Positions 46,701 to 54,553 of a stretch of 64,000 bases of DNA are shown in pieces. A model generated the notes under the pieces. The model had not been told where the DNA came from. It ran no database searches and saw nothing but the letters and a program-made list of their open reading frames with translations. The position numbers were made by a program, and so were the translations under genes. Where the stretch lies: positions 9,864-73,863 of the forward strand of contig CAZOMY010000015.1 in NCBI GenBank assembly GCA_964581115.1, written 5' to 3'. The stretch is from 2-02-FULL-55-14 sp964581115 (lineage in GTDB: Bacteria; Bacteroidota; Ignavibacteria; UBA10030). Within the stretch, counting starts at the first letter, position 1; every line of letters begins with the position of its first letter.

Positions 46701-47116
46701 GATACCCACGACGCGTCAGCCCTCGAAGGGCCGAGCTGAAGGCCGTTGACCAATCGGTCTCTGATGCCGGGGAAGTTGCGGCCGATGCGTTGCGCAACGG
46801 CCAGCGCCGGATCGCCAGGCAAGACCCCCACGGCACGAAGCCATGGAATGACCGCATCTGTGATCGCAACGGTGAGTCCTCCAAGCATGACGACGGCGAT
46901 GAACGTCCGGAGTCCGACGTCGCCGTGCAGCCAACACTCCGCCAGGACCGCAAGACCGGCGGCCGATGATCCGATCGCCACCGTTCGCCATCCGCGCATT
47001 GCGGCTTCGACGCGCAGTTCATGACGGTGGACTTCGGCGACCCGTTCCTGCAAACGGTCCAAGAGCGCCTGATATGGAAGCGGAGAAGAGGACACGGTCA
47101 GTGGGTCAACGACCAT
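43703..47116 (-). CDS. DUF4175 family membrane protein with very long coiled coil
   Basis: A 1137-residue protein. Three hydrophobic segments lie near 45-65, 72-95 and 175-195. The DUF4175 beta-rich region (about 200-510) is followed by about 600 residues of Gln/Met/Glu-rich heptad coiled coil (for example QQALRQMQQAMQNIDREQLR) and a basic C-terminal tail. DUF4175 proteins sit beside MoxR, vWA and DUF4159 genes in many Bacteroidota and alphaproteobacteria; the function is unknown. The ATG at 47116 overlaps the DUF4159 gene by 19 nt, so the two are coupled. Confidence 0.85.
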   Translation of the reverse strand: MVVDPLTVSSSPLPYQALLDRLQERVAEVHRHELRVEAAMRGWRTVAIGSSAAGLAVLAECWLHGDVGLRTFIAVVMLGGLTVAITDAVIPWLRAVGVLPGDPALAVAQRIGRNFPGIRDRLVNGLQLGPSRADASWVSLDLAAEAVRQLARDLEAIDLTAAVDRKPKRLWRTRGLAALGLILLLTLAFPTSIGGAWYRLARFTTPFTPPPVYLFEIAPGNAEVVKGASVDVRVIVHNAAGERLERALPVVLGRKIAGQASYDRSGMARDSSGAYRLSLSDLRFTTEYVAMIGEHTSDAYRLTVLDRPVITAFRLQLDPPAYARLPRRRQDDFAGDVRALPGTIVTVTGEASKPLGQGRLVFNDSSVVPLRLRANAFTASFAVRSEGNYRTELFDESGLANASPIRYPITLLPDAPPSVSILDPGRNIDIAGDRPVGLLIDAGDDYGIDSMRLAYRLSHSKFEEVRESFAMRPLTMPPGDRTRMQVIDQWDLSSLRLVPEDVVEYYVEVFDNDTINGPKSARSPLYTLRLPSLEEVFTDLDRGQETALDEMREALDDSRKLRDELEKLSQDLKQNKETDWSKERQTQEMSKRLEDLQKKVDETARTMDELTSQMEQRQVISPETMEKYLELQSLFQELDTKALQQALRQMQQAMQNIDREQLRQALEQAQFSEERFRQNLERTIELLKRIQVEQKMDEVVKRANELAEQQAQEGRKADSLGRMTEEMADRQEEFARAEQELESSARDLQRRMEEFFAEMPAEQVMKLNESLEAQQLDEVMRQAAQEMRRGNERSARQSQQTVQRSLEQFAQQMSALQRQMLQQQATRTMNALRRATADLLQISADQESLRNQARSAPPNSPQLRQNAQGQQRAMQDLGNVISALGEEAQRSFAVTPGMARALGEAMTHMQNAMRDLEGRNGSQASQDQTSAMGSLNGAVQQVQDALQQMMQGSEGRPGGMGLMQQLQMMAGQQQSINLQTQQMASMEMMRRASEAARLAREQEAVRKSLEQLDREARSGGGERALGDLRQIADEMREVIRQLEQNDASPEMIRRQERILSRLLDASRSMQERDFERRRRATTGRTIARPGPAAVNPQARSQLREELDRALEQGYARDYQELIRRYFEALERERTERP

Positions 47117-47766
47117 ACAATGAGGTTGGTGCCGAACCGAAGCGCCTCGAGACGCACAGCCTCGGGATCCCCGTGGATCTCGGCATCGACCCAACCATCG
47201 CTCGGATTGGACTCGACCGAATAGAAGAGAGCCAGCCGACCGTTCACGAAGATCCCATAGCCCCGGGTCGGCTTGTCGTCGTGCTCGTGCGTCTTGGGCA
47301 CACCATTGGGGAAGCTGAACGGGATGCGGTAGATGGGGTGATCGAACGGGACCTCGGTCAGCTGGACGCCGGGAAAGACCTTGGCCAATTCGCGGCGGAA
47401 GGCCTTGTCCATCCCGTAATCGTCGTCGACGTAAAGGAATCCGCCCCGTTCCAAATAGAGCCGCAGACGCTGGACTTCGGCTTGGCTGAAGACGACGTTC
47501 CCGTGTCCCGTCATGAACAGAAAGGGATACGAAAAGAGTCGCTCGCTCGAGACCTCGACGAACTCGTACCGTGGGTCGGCGTCAATGCCGGCCTGTTCGC
47601 GGGCGAATCGGAGCAGGTTCACCTCGGCCGACGGGTCGTTGTACCAATCCCCTCCGCCGGAGTATTTCAGCCGGCCGATTCTGAACTGCGATTCGACGCG
47701 GGCCTGAGCGTTGACCACAGCGGCCAGCCAGACCAGCGAAAGAACCAAGAACGACAGTCGTTTCAT
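47098..47766 (-). CDS. DUF4159 domain secreted protein
   Basis: A 222-residue exported protein. The signal peptide is residues 1-20 (ending VNAQA) and the DUF4159 domain shows FRIGRLKYSGGGDWYNDPS, FMTGHGNVVFSQAEVQRLRLYLERGG, FLYVDDDYGMDKAFRREL and a C-terminal NLIVWSLTH. The glutamine-amidotransferase-like fold is non-catalytic in this family. It is usually encoded with MoxR, vWA and DUF4175 proteins, as here. The ATG at 47766 is chosen for the signal peptide. Confidence 0.88.
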   Translation of the reverse strand: MKRLSFLVLSLVWLAAVVNAQARVESQFRIGRLKYSGGGDWYNDPSAEVNLLRFAREQAGIDADPRYEFVEVSSERLFSYPFLFMTGHGNVVFSQAEVQRLRLYLERGGFLYVDDDYGMDKAFRRELAKVFPGVQLTEVPFDHPIYRIPFSFPNGVPKTHEHDDKPTRGYGIFVNGRLALFYSVESNPSDGWVDAEIHGDPEAVRLEALRFGTNLIVWSLTH

Positions 47767-47893
47767 GAACGTAAGGTAGCCACAAGGGGCTGGAAGCACA
47801 AGGCGATTGGTTGCATCTAGGCGTCCGGTCGCAGTATCATAAGACGCAAGGACCGACACCAAGAGTTCCCTTCAATTCTCCTTATACAATTCT

Positions 47894-48628
47894 ATGTGTG
47901 GCCGCTATGCCGTCCTCCGCTCCGTCCGCGATTGGGAGTCGGAAGCGATGTTCCGCGACATTGGCAACGCCGATGCTGCCTTTGCCGGTCTGCCCAAGTA
48001 CAACGCATCGCCAATGCAATTCTTGCCTGTGGTTGAGGTGCGCGACGGCGTCCTGCGGGCCGACGCCATGCAATGGTGGCTCGTGCCGCATGGCTCGAAA
48101 GACGGCAAGCCGATGATGGGGAAGGATGGCACGCCGCTCAAGACCTTCAACGCCAAGTCAGAGACGCTGACGACGTCGCGACTCTATGCGCCGTACTTCC
48201 GCTCGGCACGATGTCTCGTACCGGCGGATGCATTCTATGAGTGGAAGGTGTTGAACGACGTGCCCGCGACCTCGGCCGGGAGACCGCCGAGGCAACCTAT
48301 GGCGATCCGGCTCAAGGACAGGAAGCCGATGATGTTTGCAGGACTCTTTTCGGTGTGGAAGGGAGAGGACGGGCAGGAGCGCGGATCGTTCTCGATCATC
48401 ACGACGTCGGCCAACGCGCTGATGGCCCGAATCCACCCGCGTATGCCGGTGATCATGCCCCGAGCAGAGTACGAGCGATGGCTGGACAGGTCCTACAAGG
48501 ATACTGAAGAGCTCCAGAAGCTCCTCCGGCCCTATCCGGAGGAGGAGATGGAAGCGTGGCCAGTCTCGAAGTCGGTCAATAATTCGAGGAACGACGGACC
48601 GGAATGCCTTGAGCCGGTGCGTGTGTAA
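47894..48628 (+). CDS. SOS response-associated peptidase (SRAP/HMCES, YedK family)
   Basis: A 244-residue enzyme that cross-links to abasic sites in single-stranded DNA. Cys2 (MCGRYAV) becomes N-terminal after Met removal and forms the thiazolidine link. Other active-site residues are Asn86 (FNAKSET), Glu116 (FYEWK) and His181 (RIHPRMPV). The length matches the family. Its 3' end overlaps the convergent DUF72 gene by 53 bp. Confidence 0.96.
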   Translation: MCGRYAVLRSVRDWESEAMFRDIGNADAAFAGLPKYNASPMQFLPVVEVRDGVLRADAMQWWLVPHGSKDGKPMMGKDGTPLKTFNAKSETLTTSRLYAPYFRSARCLVPADAFYEWKVLNDVPATSAGRPPRQPMAIRLKDRKPMMFAGLFSVWKGEDGQERGSFSIITTSANALMARIHPRMPVIMPRAEYERWLDRSYKDTEELQKLLRPYPEEEMEAWPVSKSVNNSRNDGPECLEPVRV

Positions 48629-49547
48629 GCGGACCCGCGGCGAACAAGGGATGTCCGACATTGACCGAGACGCTCAACGGCGCCAACCCCGGGAACTTGC
48701 GAAGCAACCGGTCGGGAACGAGCACTCGCCGCCGCGTCATCAGATGCCGGAACTGGAAACCGTTCAGCAGCGATTGCGCCTCGGGGTCGTTGTGGAACAC
48801 GACGAATGTCTCGTTCCCGCGTTCGCGTAATGTCCGAACGGTGTTGGCGATCGACATCAGCTCGGATGCCGAGTACAGGTAGAAGTACCGCTCCTGTGTC
48901 TCGATCGGTCCTTCATTCGAACGCCGTCCGGGATGCTCCCAGGCCACCGCATTCCGCCCCATCAATCGCACGTAGGCCGCTCCCCCCCAGGCTTCCGACG
49001 TGAAGGGCATGTGCCGCCGGATCTGCGGCAGGTCGACGTTCACGAGATGCAGTCCCGCCTCCTGAAAGAAGTTGAGCATGAGCGGACTGTACCAAGAATT
49101 GTGTCGCACCTCGGCAAAGATGCGCACGGCGGAGAAGGCATTTCCGAGGTCCGATAGATATCGCCGCTCCTCCGGTCCGTTCACGAACGAGGCCGGAAAC
49201 TGCATGACCAATCCACCCAACCGCCCCGCCTTGCGAAGTAGGTCGAGCGTTCTCAACACAGAAAGGTAATCCTCACGACGAACGTCGAAGGTGTGTGTGA
49301 ACCCTCGGAAGAGTTTCACGGTGAAGATGAACCGTGGATTGTCCGACACGTCATCGAGCCAGCGGTTCACCTGTTCGGGAGAGAAGCCGCAGTTGTAGAA
49401 GGTTGAATTGACCTCGACGCTGTCGAAGAACTGGGAGTAGTATCGCAGCTTGCGAAAACCGCGCTCGGTCGGAGGGTAAAAGACCTTCTCAAAAGGAGGC
49501 AGGTCCCAGCCCCCCATGCCCACGTGCAGAATCGGAAGTCGCTCCAT
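48576..49547 (-). CDS. DUF72 domain protein (YecE-like TIM barrel)
   Basis: A 323-residue protein with the DUF72 pattern: HVGMGGWDL, VEVNSTFYN, FTVKLFRGFTH, LGGLVMQFPASF, FAEVRHNSW, and AYVRLMGRN late. The function is unknown; a TIM-barrel enzyme related to xylose-isomerase-like folds is suspected. The ATG at 49547 is preferred; an upstream GTG (49565) is in frame. The last 53 bp overlap the convergent SRAP gene. A sigma70-like promoter with a palindrome in its spacer lies upstream. Confidence 0.9.
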   Translation of the reverse strand: MERLPILHVGMGGWDLPPFEKVFYPPTERGFRKLRYYSQFFDSVEVNSTFYNCGFSPEQVNRWLDDVSDNPRFIFTVKLFRGFTHTFDVRREDYLSVLRTLDLLRKAGRLGGLVMQFPASFVNGPEERRYLSDLGNAFSAVRIFAEVRHNSWYSPLMLNFFQEAGLHLVNVDLPQIRRHMPFTSEAWGGAAYVRLMGRNAVAWEHPGRRSNEGPIETQERYFYLYSASELMSIANTVRTLRERGNETFVVFHNDPEAQSLLNGFQFRHLMTRRRVLVPDRLLRKFPGLAPLSVSVNVGHPLFAAGPLTHAPAQGIPVRRSSNY

Positions 49548-49572
49548 GGCATCCTCGTCATTCACTCATCAC

Positions 49573-49601
49573 ACCATACGACAATTATGTCGTAGTGTCA
49601 A
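49573..49601 (-). promoter_or_regulatory. Sigma70-like promoter with embedded 18-bp palindromic operator
   Basis: On the minus strand: TTGACA (49596-49601), a 17-nt spacer, then TATGGT (49573-49578). The perfect inverted repeat TACGACA-ATTA-TGTCGTA (49577-49594) fills the spacer and overlaps the -10 box. GTGTC-AA-GACAC (49595-49606) overlaps the -35 box. This layout is typical of a repressed promoter; the regulator is unknown. It lies 26 nt from the DUF72 ATG. Confidence 0.65.
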
Positions 49602-49734
49602 GACACATCCGACAGATTTGTGTACTCGAGCGTGATCGAACAGGGGGCTGGAAGGAGAGCGAATGACGGGCCGCAAAGAGGGGACAAAGTATGTTGCAGT
49701 CATTTGAGCCGCTTCTTCATGCCAACGCTGCAGC

Positions 49735-49775
49735 CTTTGCTACCTTGGCGTTCTTGGCGACCTTGGCGGTTCAGG
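49735..49775. repeat. CTTGGCGTT nonamer array
   Basis: Units CTTGGCGTT, CTTGGCGAC, CTTGGCGGT in 9-nt steps, in the gene-poor stretch 49602-50021. The rest of that stretch (GC-rich, with many CCC/GGG runs) holds no gene I can support. Confidence 0.7.
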
Positions 49776-50021
49776 TATCGGTCTCCAAGGGTCTCTTCCG
49801 GGGGCTTCCAGTCCGAAGCCAGGCCTCGGGCGCCTCAAATGCCCCCCTGCACTCGAGACGCCCTGGCACTGGCCATCCCATCAGCAGCCCCGGAGGAAGG
49901 ACGTGTCGGTTCCCCCCTCGCATGTTGCGATCCTGCCGACCGCCCTCCCTACCGGTAGACTGCGGCGGCAATATAGGAGCAAGGGGTGGGGGTCCGCAAT
50001 TGGTAATACTAACAGTTTTGT

Positions 50022-50121
50022 NNNNNNNNNNNNNNNNNNNNNNNNNNNNNNNNNNNNNNNNNNNNNNNNNNNNNNNNNNNNNNNNNNNNNNNNNNNNNNN
50101 NNNNNNNNNNNNNNNNNNNNN
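50022..50121. other. Assembly gap of 100 N
   Basis: Exactly 100 N cutting the 3' end of the response-regulator gene. No repeat is obvious on its flanks, unlike the other two gaps. Confidence 0.97.
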
Positions 50122-50774
50122 CGGATCGCCTTCGCCACCGCCAGGCTGCGGCTGTTCACCTTCAATTTCTCATTGATGTGCAGCGCGTGCTGGTTGATCG
50201 TCGAGAGGCTCACATACATTCTCTGCGCGATCTCCTGGAACGGCAGTCCGTCTGACATATATCGCAGAACCTGCGTCTCGCGCTCCGTCAGACCATAGTC
50301 GGCCGGAGAACGCTTCTTCACCGGCTGGGCGTCGTGCACAAGGTGACGGGTTACCATGGGATCCAATGGAAGTCCCCCCTGAACGACCTGCTCCACCGCG
50401 CGCACCACGTCGGTCATGCTGGAGCTTTTCAAAAGGTATCCGGAGGCACCGTTGTGCAAAGCCGTCACCACCTTGTCGTCGGCGTCGAAGACCGTGAGCA
50501 TGATAACCTGCATCGACGGCGATCGCTGTCGGAACAGCTCGATCGCCGACAATCCGCCGATGCCGGGAAGCCCGATGTCGAGCAGCAGGACGCGCGGAGG
50601 CGGCTCTCCTCGCTCAAGCGCTTCGAGCGCTGGCTCACATCGCCTCCAATGATGTCTGCAACGAAACGTGCCCGATAGGTCGACAGCTGACGCCACCACG
50701 TGGCGGTACTCGTCGTTGTCATCGATGAGCCAGACGTCGATGGGGGGAGGGGATGCGCTTTCTGTTGTCTGCAC
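50122..50774 (-). CDS. NarL/FixJ-type response regulator, 3' end lost in gap
   Basis: About 217 residues are visible. The receiver domain has the acidic pair in WLIDDND, phospho-acceptor Asp in LLLDIGLPG (about residue 66), and Lys in YLLKSSS. The LuxR HTH is LTERETQVLRYMSDGLPFQEIAQRMYVSLSTINQHALHINEKL. Normally only a few residues follow AVAKAI, so the protein is nearly complete; the stop lies in the gap. It starts 11 nt after the Kef antiporter gene on the same strand. No cognate kinase is in the window. Confidence 0.88.
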
Positions 50775-50785
50775 GCATGTCCTCG

Positions 50786-52777
50786 TTATGATGTTGGCGG
50801 CACCATCGAGAGATAGTCGAAGGCCCGGTCCATGTTCTCGTGGGTGCCGACCAGCACCAGCGTATCGCCGGGCTCGATGCGAAATGTCGGATCGGGAGTG
50901 AGGATGGGTGTGTCGCCCCGGACCACAGCGATCAGCATCGCGCCGGTGTGCTCGCGCAGCTTCAGTTCAAGCACGGACGTTCCCGCCGCCCGAGTGTCGT
51001 CGGTGACCAGGAAGGTGTCCGACGTTCCGGCGGCCAGGATCTGGGTCATCTTCTCCAGGCCGCGGGAGGTCTGCGGCAGACCGCGCAGCATGCCGTAATT
51101 CTCGTCGCGGATTACCTTGATCTGGGCGTTGATGACGTTCCGGGGAATGTGGAAGCGGTCGAGCACGCGCGTGAAGATCTCGATCGAGGTCTCGAACTCC
51201 TCGGGAATGACGTCGTCAGCGCCCAAGCTCGTCAGTTCCTCGACTTCCGACACACTGCGAGTCCGTACGACGATCTCGATCGTCGGATTCATGAGACGGC
51301 TCAAGGACGTGACCGATCGGGCTACCGCGGCCTCTGAAATGACGATCACGATCAGCCGGGCACGCTCAACCCCGGCCGTCGTCAGAATGTCCTTGCGGGA
51401 GGCATCTCCATAGAGCACCGGAACGCCGTCGTGCTTGGCCAGACGCGCAGGCACGATCTCGTTCTCGAGGACGACGAAAGGGATGCCCGTCTCACGGAGC
51501 ACCCGGGCGACGTTGCGGCCGTTGAGACCGTATCCGACGATGATCACATGATCGCGCAACAGCGGCCGGTCGGGCTTGGTCTCCAAGGTTGGACGTCCCG
51601 CCAAGGGGATCTGATGATGCAGCCGTTCGGCGATCCAAGGTGCAGCAAGAATGAGAGGAGGGGAGACGACCATGGAAAAAATCGAAGCGCTCAGGAAATA
51701 CTGGTATAAGTCTCCTTCCAGCAGTCCGACCGATCTGCCGACGTTGAATAGGACGAAGGAAAACTCACCGATCTGAGCAAGGAAGAGTGCCGACAGGATC
51801 GACGTACGAGTGGAATACCCCATCAACCGCACGAGGATCATGACGATCGCGGCCTTGAGCACGATCAAACCAATACCCATACCGAATACTGTGACGGGTG
51901 CGTTCAGGACGAACTCCATATCGAGCAACATTCCCACAGAAATGAAGAAGAGGCTCGAGAAGAGGTCGCGAAAAGGGACGATCTCGGCGACCACCTCGTG
52001 GCTGTACTCCGACTCTGATACGATCAGCCCGGCCAGGAAGGCGCCGAGCGCGTACGAGAACCCTAGCGAGAACGTCGCCTCGGCCAGCGCCAGACAGATC
52101 AGTAGCGAACCGAGGAGGAAGATCTCGCGAACCCGCGACGTGGCAATCGTTCGCAGCACGCGCGGCATAAGCCGGCGGGCCACATAGAAGACGGCTCCGA
52201 CCGCTGCAACACTCAGGACAAACCGCAGGACGATGTCGGAGGTCGAAGCATCCGACCGTCCGGCCAGGATCGGCGCAAGGACGATGATTGGGACGATGGC
52301 GAAGTCTTGGAACAGCGAGATGCCGACGGCCAGACGACCGTGCGGAGCGTCGAGTTCGTCACGATCGGCCAGCATCTTCAGAATGATGGCCGTGCTGCTC
52401 AGCATCACCACGAAGCCGATGAACACGCGCTCGTTCAGCGCCAGCAGGTCGAATGCCGTGAGGAGGGCCACGACGGCCGCCGCCGTTCCGAACACCTGGA
52501 GCGAGCCGCCCATCAGGAATTGTCGCCCGATGCGCCGCAACTGGGCAAGCGAGAACTCGAGTCCGATGAAGAACAACAGCATCACCACGCCGAATTCGGC
52601 GAAGACCTCGATGATCGTGCGGTCGGGAACGAGTTGAAGCCCGTAGGGTCCGATGATGATGCCGGTCAGGAGGAATCCCACAACGCCCGGCAGGCGCAGG
52701 GGACGGCTCACCCAGACGATGACGACCGCCGCGGCGAGCAGAATGACGAAGGATTGAAGGAAGGGAAGCGGATGCAT
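50786..52777 (-). CDS. Kef-type cation:proton antiporter with TrkA-N and TrkA-C domains
   Basis: A 663-residue inner-membrane CPA2 transporter. About 12 hydrophobic segments (residues 5-385) include RLPGVVGFLLTGIIIGPYGL, FFIGLEFSL and QDFAIVPIIVLAP. A TrkA-N Rossmann domain (VIIVGYGLNGRNVARVL, about 410-530) and a TrkA-C domain (VLELKLREHTGAM...LVLVGTHENM, about 575-655) follow. It is the full KefC-like layout, unlike the shorter antiporter at 4963. The ATG at 52777 is preferred over 52795. The downstream response regulator is probably in the same operon. Confidence 0.92.
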   Translation of the reverse strand: MHPLPFLQSFVILLAAAVVIVWVSRPLRLPGVVGFLLTGIIIGPYGLQLVPDRTIIEVFAEFGVVMLLFFIGLEFSLAQLRRIGRQFLMGGSLQVFGTAAAVVALLTAFDLLALNERVFIGFVVMLSSTAIILKMLADRDELDAPHGRLAVGISLFQDFAIVPIIVLAPILAGRSDASTSDIVLRFVLSVAAVGAVFYVARRLMPRVLRTIATSRVREIFLLGSLLICLALAEATFSLGFSYALGAFLAGLIVSESEYSHEVVAEIVPFRDLFSSLFFISVGMLLDMEFVLNAPVTVFGMGIGLIVLKAAIVMILVRLMGYSTRTSILSALFLAQIGEFSFVLFNVGRSVGLLEGDLYQYFLSASIFSMVVSPPLILAAPWIAERLHHQIPLAGRPTLETKPDRPLLRDHVIIVGYGLNGRNVARVLRETGIPFVVLENEIVPARLAKHDGVPVLYGDASRKDILTTAGVERARLIVIVISEAAVARSVTSLSRLMNPTIEIVVRTRSVSEVEELTSLGADDVIPEEFETSIEIFTRVLDRFHIPRNVINAQIKVIRDENYGMLRGLPQTSRGLEKMTQILAAGTSDTFLVTDDTRAAGTSVLELKLREHTGAMLIAVVRGDTPILTPDPTFRIEPGDTLVLVGTHENMDRAFDYLSMVPPTS

Positions 52778-52877
52778 GCGTGGTTCAACCCCCATCCGGC
52801 GCGATGCCGGCGTGCGTACACGGTACGCCCGTCGGCGTTGAGATGCAAGTGACGTTCGGGGCGGGGAGGAAGCAAAA

Positions 52878-52898
52878 CGGTCCGGGAAAACCGGACCG
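52878..52898. terminator. Intrinsic terminator hairpin, minus strand
   Basis: Perfect 8-bp stem CGGTCCGG/CCGGACCG with a GAAAA loop. On the minus strand it is followed by TTTTGC. It would serve the TPR/receiver gene ending at 53086, but the 165-bp MITE-like element lies between. Confidence 0.65.
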
Positions 52899-52905
52899 TC
52901 AAAGA

Positions 52906-53070
52906 CCTAGCAGGATGCGGAATAACTCCGAAGACGTCACGCTGAGCGCTTCGCCCTGAGCGGAGGCGAAGGGGAGTCGAAGCGTGCTCTTTGAGTCAAA
53001 ATGCAGGTTTCGACTTCGCTCAACCTGACGAGAGAGCTTCGTTCACCTAGTTCTTCAGCACCCTGCTAGG
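52906..53070. mobile_element. 165-bp MITE-like element with imperfect terminal inverted repeats
   Basis: The ends CCTAGCAGG...CCTGCTAGG are perfect inverses (10 bp if the flanking A/T pair is counted). The inverted match continues imperfectly to about 25 bp (TGCGGAATAACT versus TGCTGAAGAACT). The interior has nested stems (CACGCT/AGCGTG, TTCGCC/GGCGAA) with CTGAGCG-type motifs. It has no coding capacity. No clear target-site duplication is seen. It sits between a gene and its terminator, suggesting insertion. Confidence 0.75.
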
Positions 53071-53085
53071 TGGCCACTGCGGAGG

Positions 53086-54372
53086 TCATTTTCGGGCGAA
53101 GTGTTTCTCGACCCGGGCCCCCGACGCCTTAAAGATCAAAGGACGCAGGCTCCACATCAGCAGTTCGTTCGAGAACGGCTTCTGGATGATCTGTCCGAGG
53201 TGCATCTCGCGGACGGCGTCCTGAAAATACTCGTCGGTTGCCGGAAGCATCAGGACTGTTTCGGTGACATGCTCGCGAGCTGCGGGGTGTGCCTTGACCT
53301 CCTTGAGGAGGTCCATCCCCTGCTTGGCGCTTTCAGGAAAGATCGTCGCCGACAGTAGAATGTCGGGCATGTTGTCGCCGATCGAAGACAGGAATGCTCC
53401 GGGATTTTGGAACTGCTTCACGATCACTTTGGGGAATTCAAGTCCGATCGCCTGTGCGATGCGTTCCCGCAAGCTCGCGTCGTGTTCGACCACGGCGATG
53501 GTCGGCTGGTGTTCGACGACCAACAGATCATCCTTCGCGGCCTCCATCAATTGGGCGTGCTCGGCCTCGGAGATGCCGAAGTCGGTGCGCGTCTGCTCCA
53601 GAAGAGCGAGGCTCTCTTTTGAAGGACCCTCCTGCACGTAGAGGTTCTTGAGGAGATCCTCGTAGATCCCCAGCAGGGCGTTGTGCTGGAGTTCACGCGT
53701 ATCGTCTTCCGAGAGATGCGCGAAGAACGCGATCATTTGCAGCAACGCTCCACGATGTTCATACCGCACGCCGAGCTTCTGCATCAGGTAGACCATCGAG
53801 CGGTAGAGTTTCCGAGAATCCTCCCGATGACGCTCCTTCTGCGAATGGACGAGGGCCCGTTCATGCTCGATCATCAGGTTCTTGATCCGCTCGAGGCGTT
53901 GCCGGTAGAGGTTTCCCAACTCGGTGACGCGGGCCTTCGCGTGTTCGACCGCCTGATGCGGATCAGCCGTTCGTTCGAGGATCAATTCCAGCAGTCGCTC
54001 CCGGGCCTCCTGCGTGCCGGTCTCGATCTCCTTCAACACGCCGTCCAGCTTCGTCTTGGTCTCGTCGATGCGTGGGGCGGACGGGGGCGGACGGCGGTCT
54101 CGGTGCTCCTGTTCCTGCGAGGCGATGAAGCTGCGCATGCGGGCCGAAACGATGGTTTCGGCCTTTTTCTGGGCATCCCGCTCGGCCATGGCCGTCAGGA
54201 CCCGTTCCTCGTACGCACGGGCGTACATGTTTCCGGGGTCGGTCTCGTACACCTTCCGGATATGCGCGAGGGCCAAGTCGAGGTCCTTCTTGCGCATCGC
54301 TTCGTCGGCCAGGCCAAGGAATCGATGCGCGACCGAGGTGACGGACTCTTTATTCTGAGGAATTTCGGACAT
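53086..54372 (-). CDS. TPR/coiled-coil protein with C-terminal pseudo-receiver domain
   Basis: A 428-residue soluble protein. Residues about 10-70 form TPR-like helices (HRFLGLADEAMRKKDLDLALAHIRKVYETDPGNMYARAYEERV). A long charged helical region follows (about 70-285). Residues about 293-415 have a CheY-like layout (TIAVVEHDASLRERI, then PDILLSATIFPESAKQGMDLL, and IQKPFSNELL). The KPF lysine is present, but the phospho-acceptor Asp position reads Ala/Thr, so phosphorylation is unlikely. No sensor kinase is nearby. A signal-independent scaffold role is inferred. Confidence 0.85.
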   Translation of the reverse strand: MSEIPQNKESVTSVAHRFLGLADEAMRKKDLDLALAHIRKVYETDPGNMYARAYEERVLTAMAERDAQKKAETIVSARMRSFIASQEQEHRDRRPPPSAPRIDETKTKLDGVLKEIETGTQEARERLLELILERTADPHQAVEHAKARVTELGNLYRQRLERIKNLMIEHERALVHSQKERHREDSRKLYRSMVYLMQKLGVRYEHRGALLQMIAFFAHLSEDDTRELQHNALLGIYEDLLKNLYVQEGPSKESLALLEQTRTDFGISEAEHAQLMEAAKDDLLVVEHQPTIAVVEHDASLRERIAQAIGLEFPKVIVKQFQNPGAFLSSIGDNMPDILLSATIFPESAKQGMDLLKEVKAHPAAREHVTETVLMLPATDEYFQDAVREMHLGQIIQKPFSNELLMWSLRPLIFKASGARVEKHFARK

Positions 54373-54553
54373 GTTCGAGAAGATTCATCCAGAAAATACA
54401 GAGAATCGCCTCCCCAATCAATGTGGACGATCGTCAGGAGACAGAGCGGAGGTACGTTTTGGCACGAATTCGGAGAAAATGACCGTTCTCTCTTTCAAAA
54501 AGAATCATGATATTCGTGCATCCGACACCCCACATCGTCAAGGAGGCGCGTTC

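Noticed and set aside
49881..50021. Continuation of the response regulator on the far side of the gap
   Set aside because: The frame there gives no HTH or other protein-like sequence, and the gap length is unknown, so the 3' end cannot be placed.
52906..53070. tRNA or other classical structured RNA gene
   Set aside because: No cloverleaf or CCA-end features; perfect inverted ends and nested CTGAGCG stems fit a MITE-like element better.
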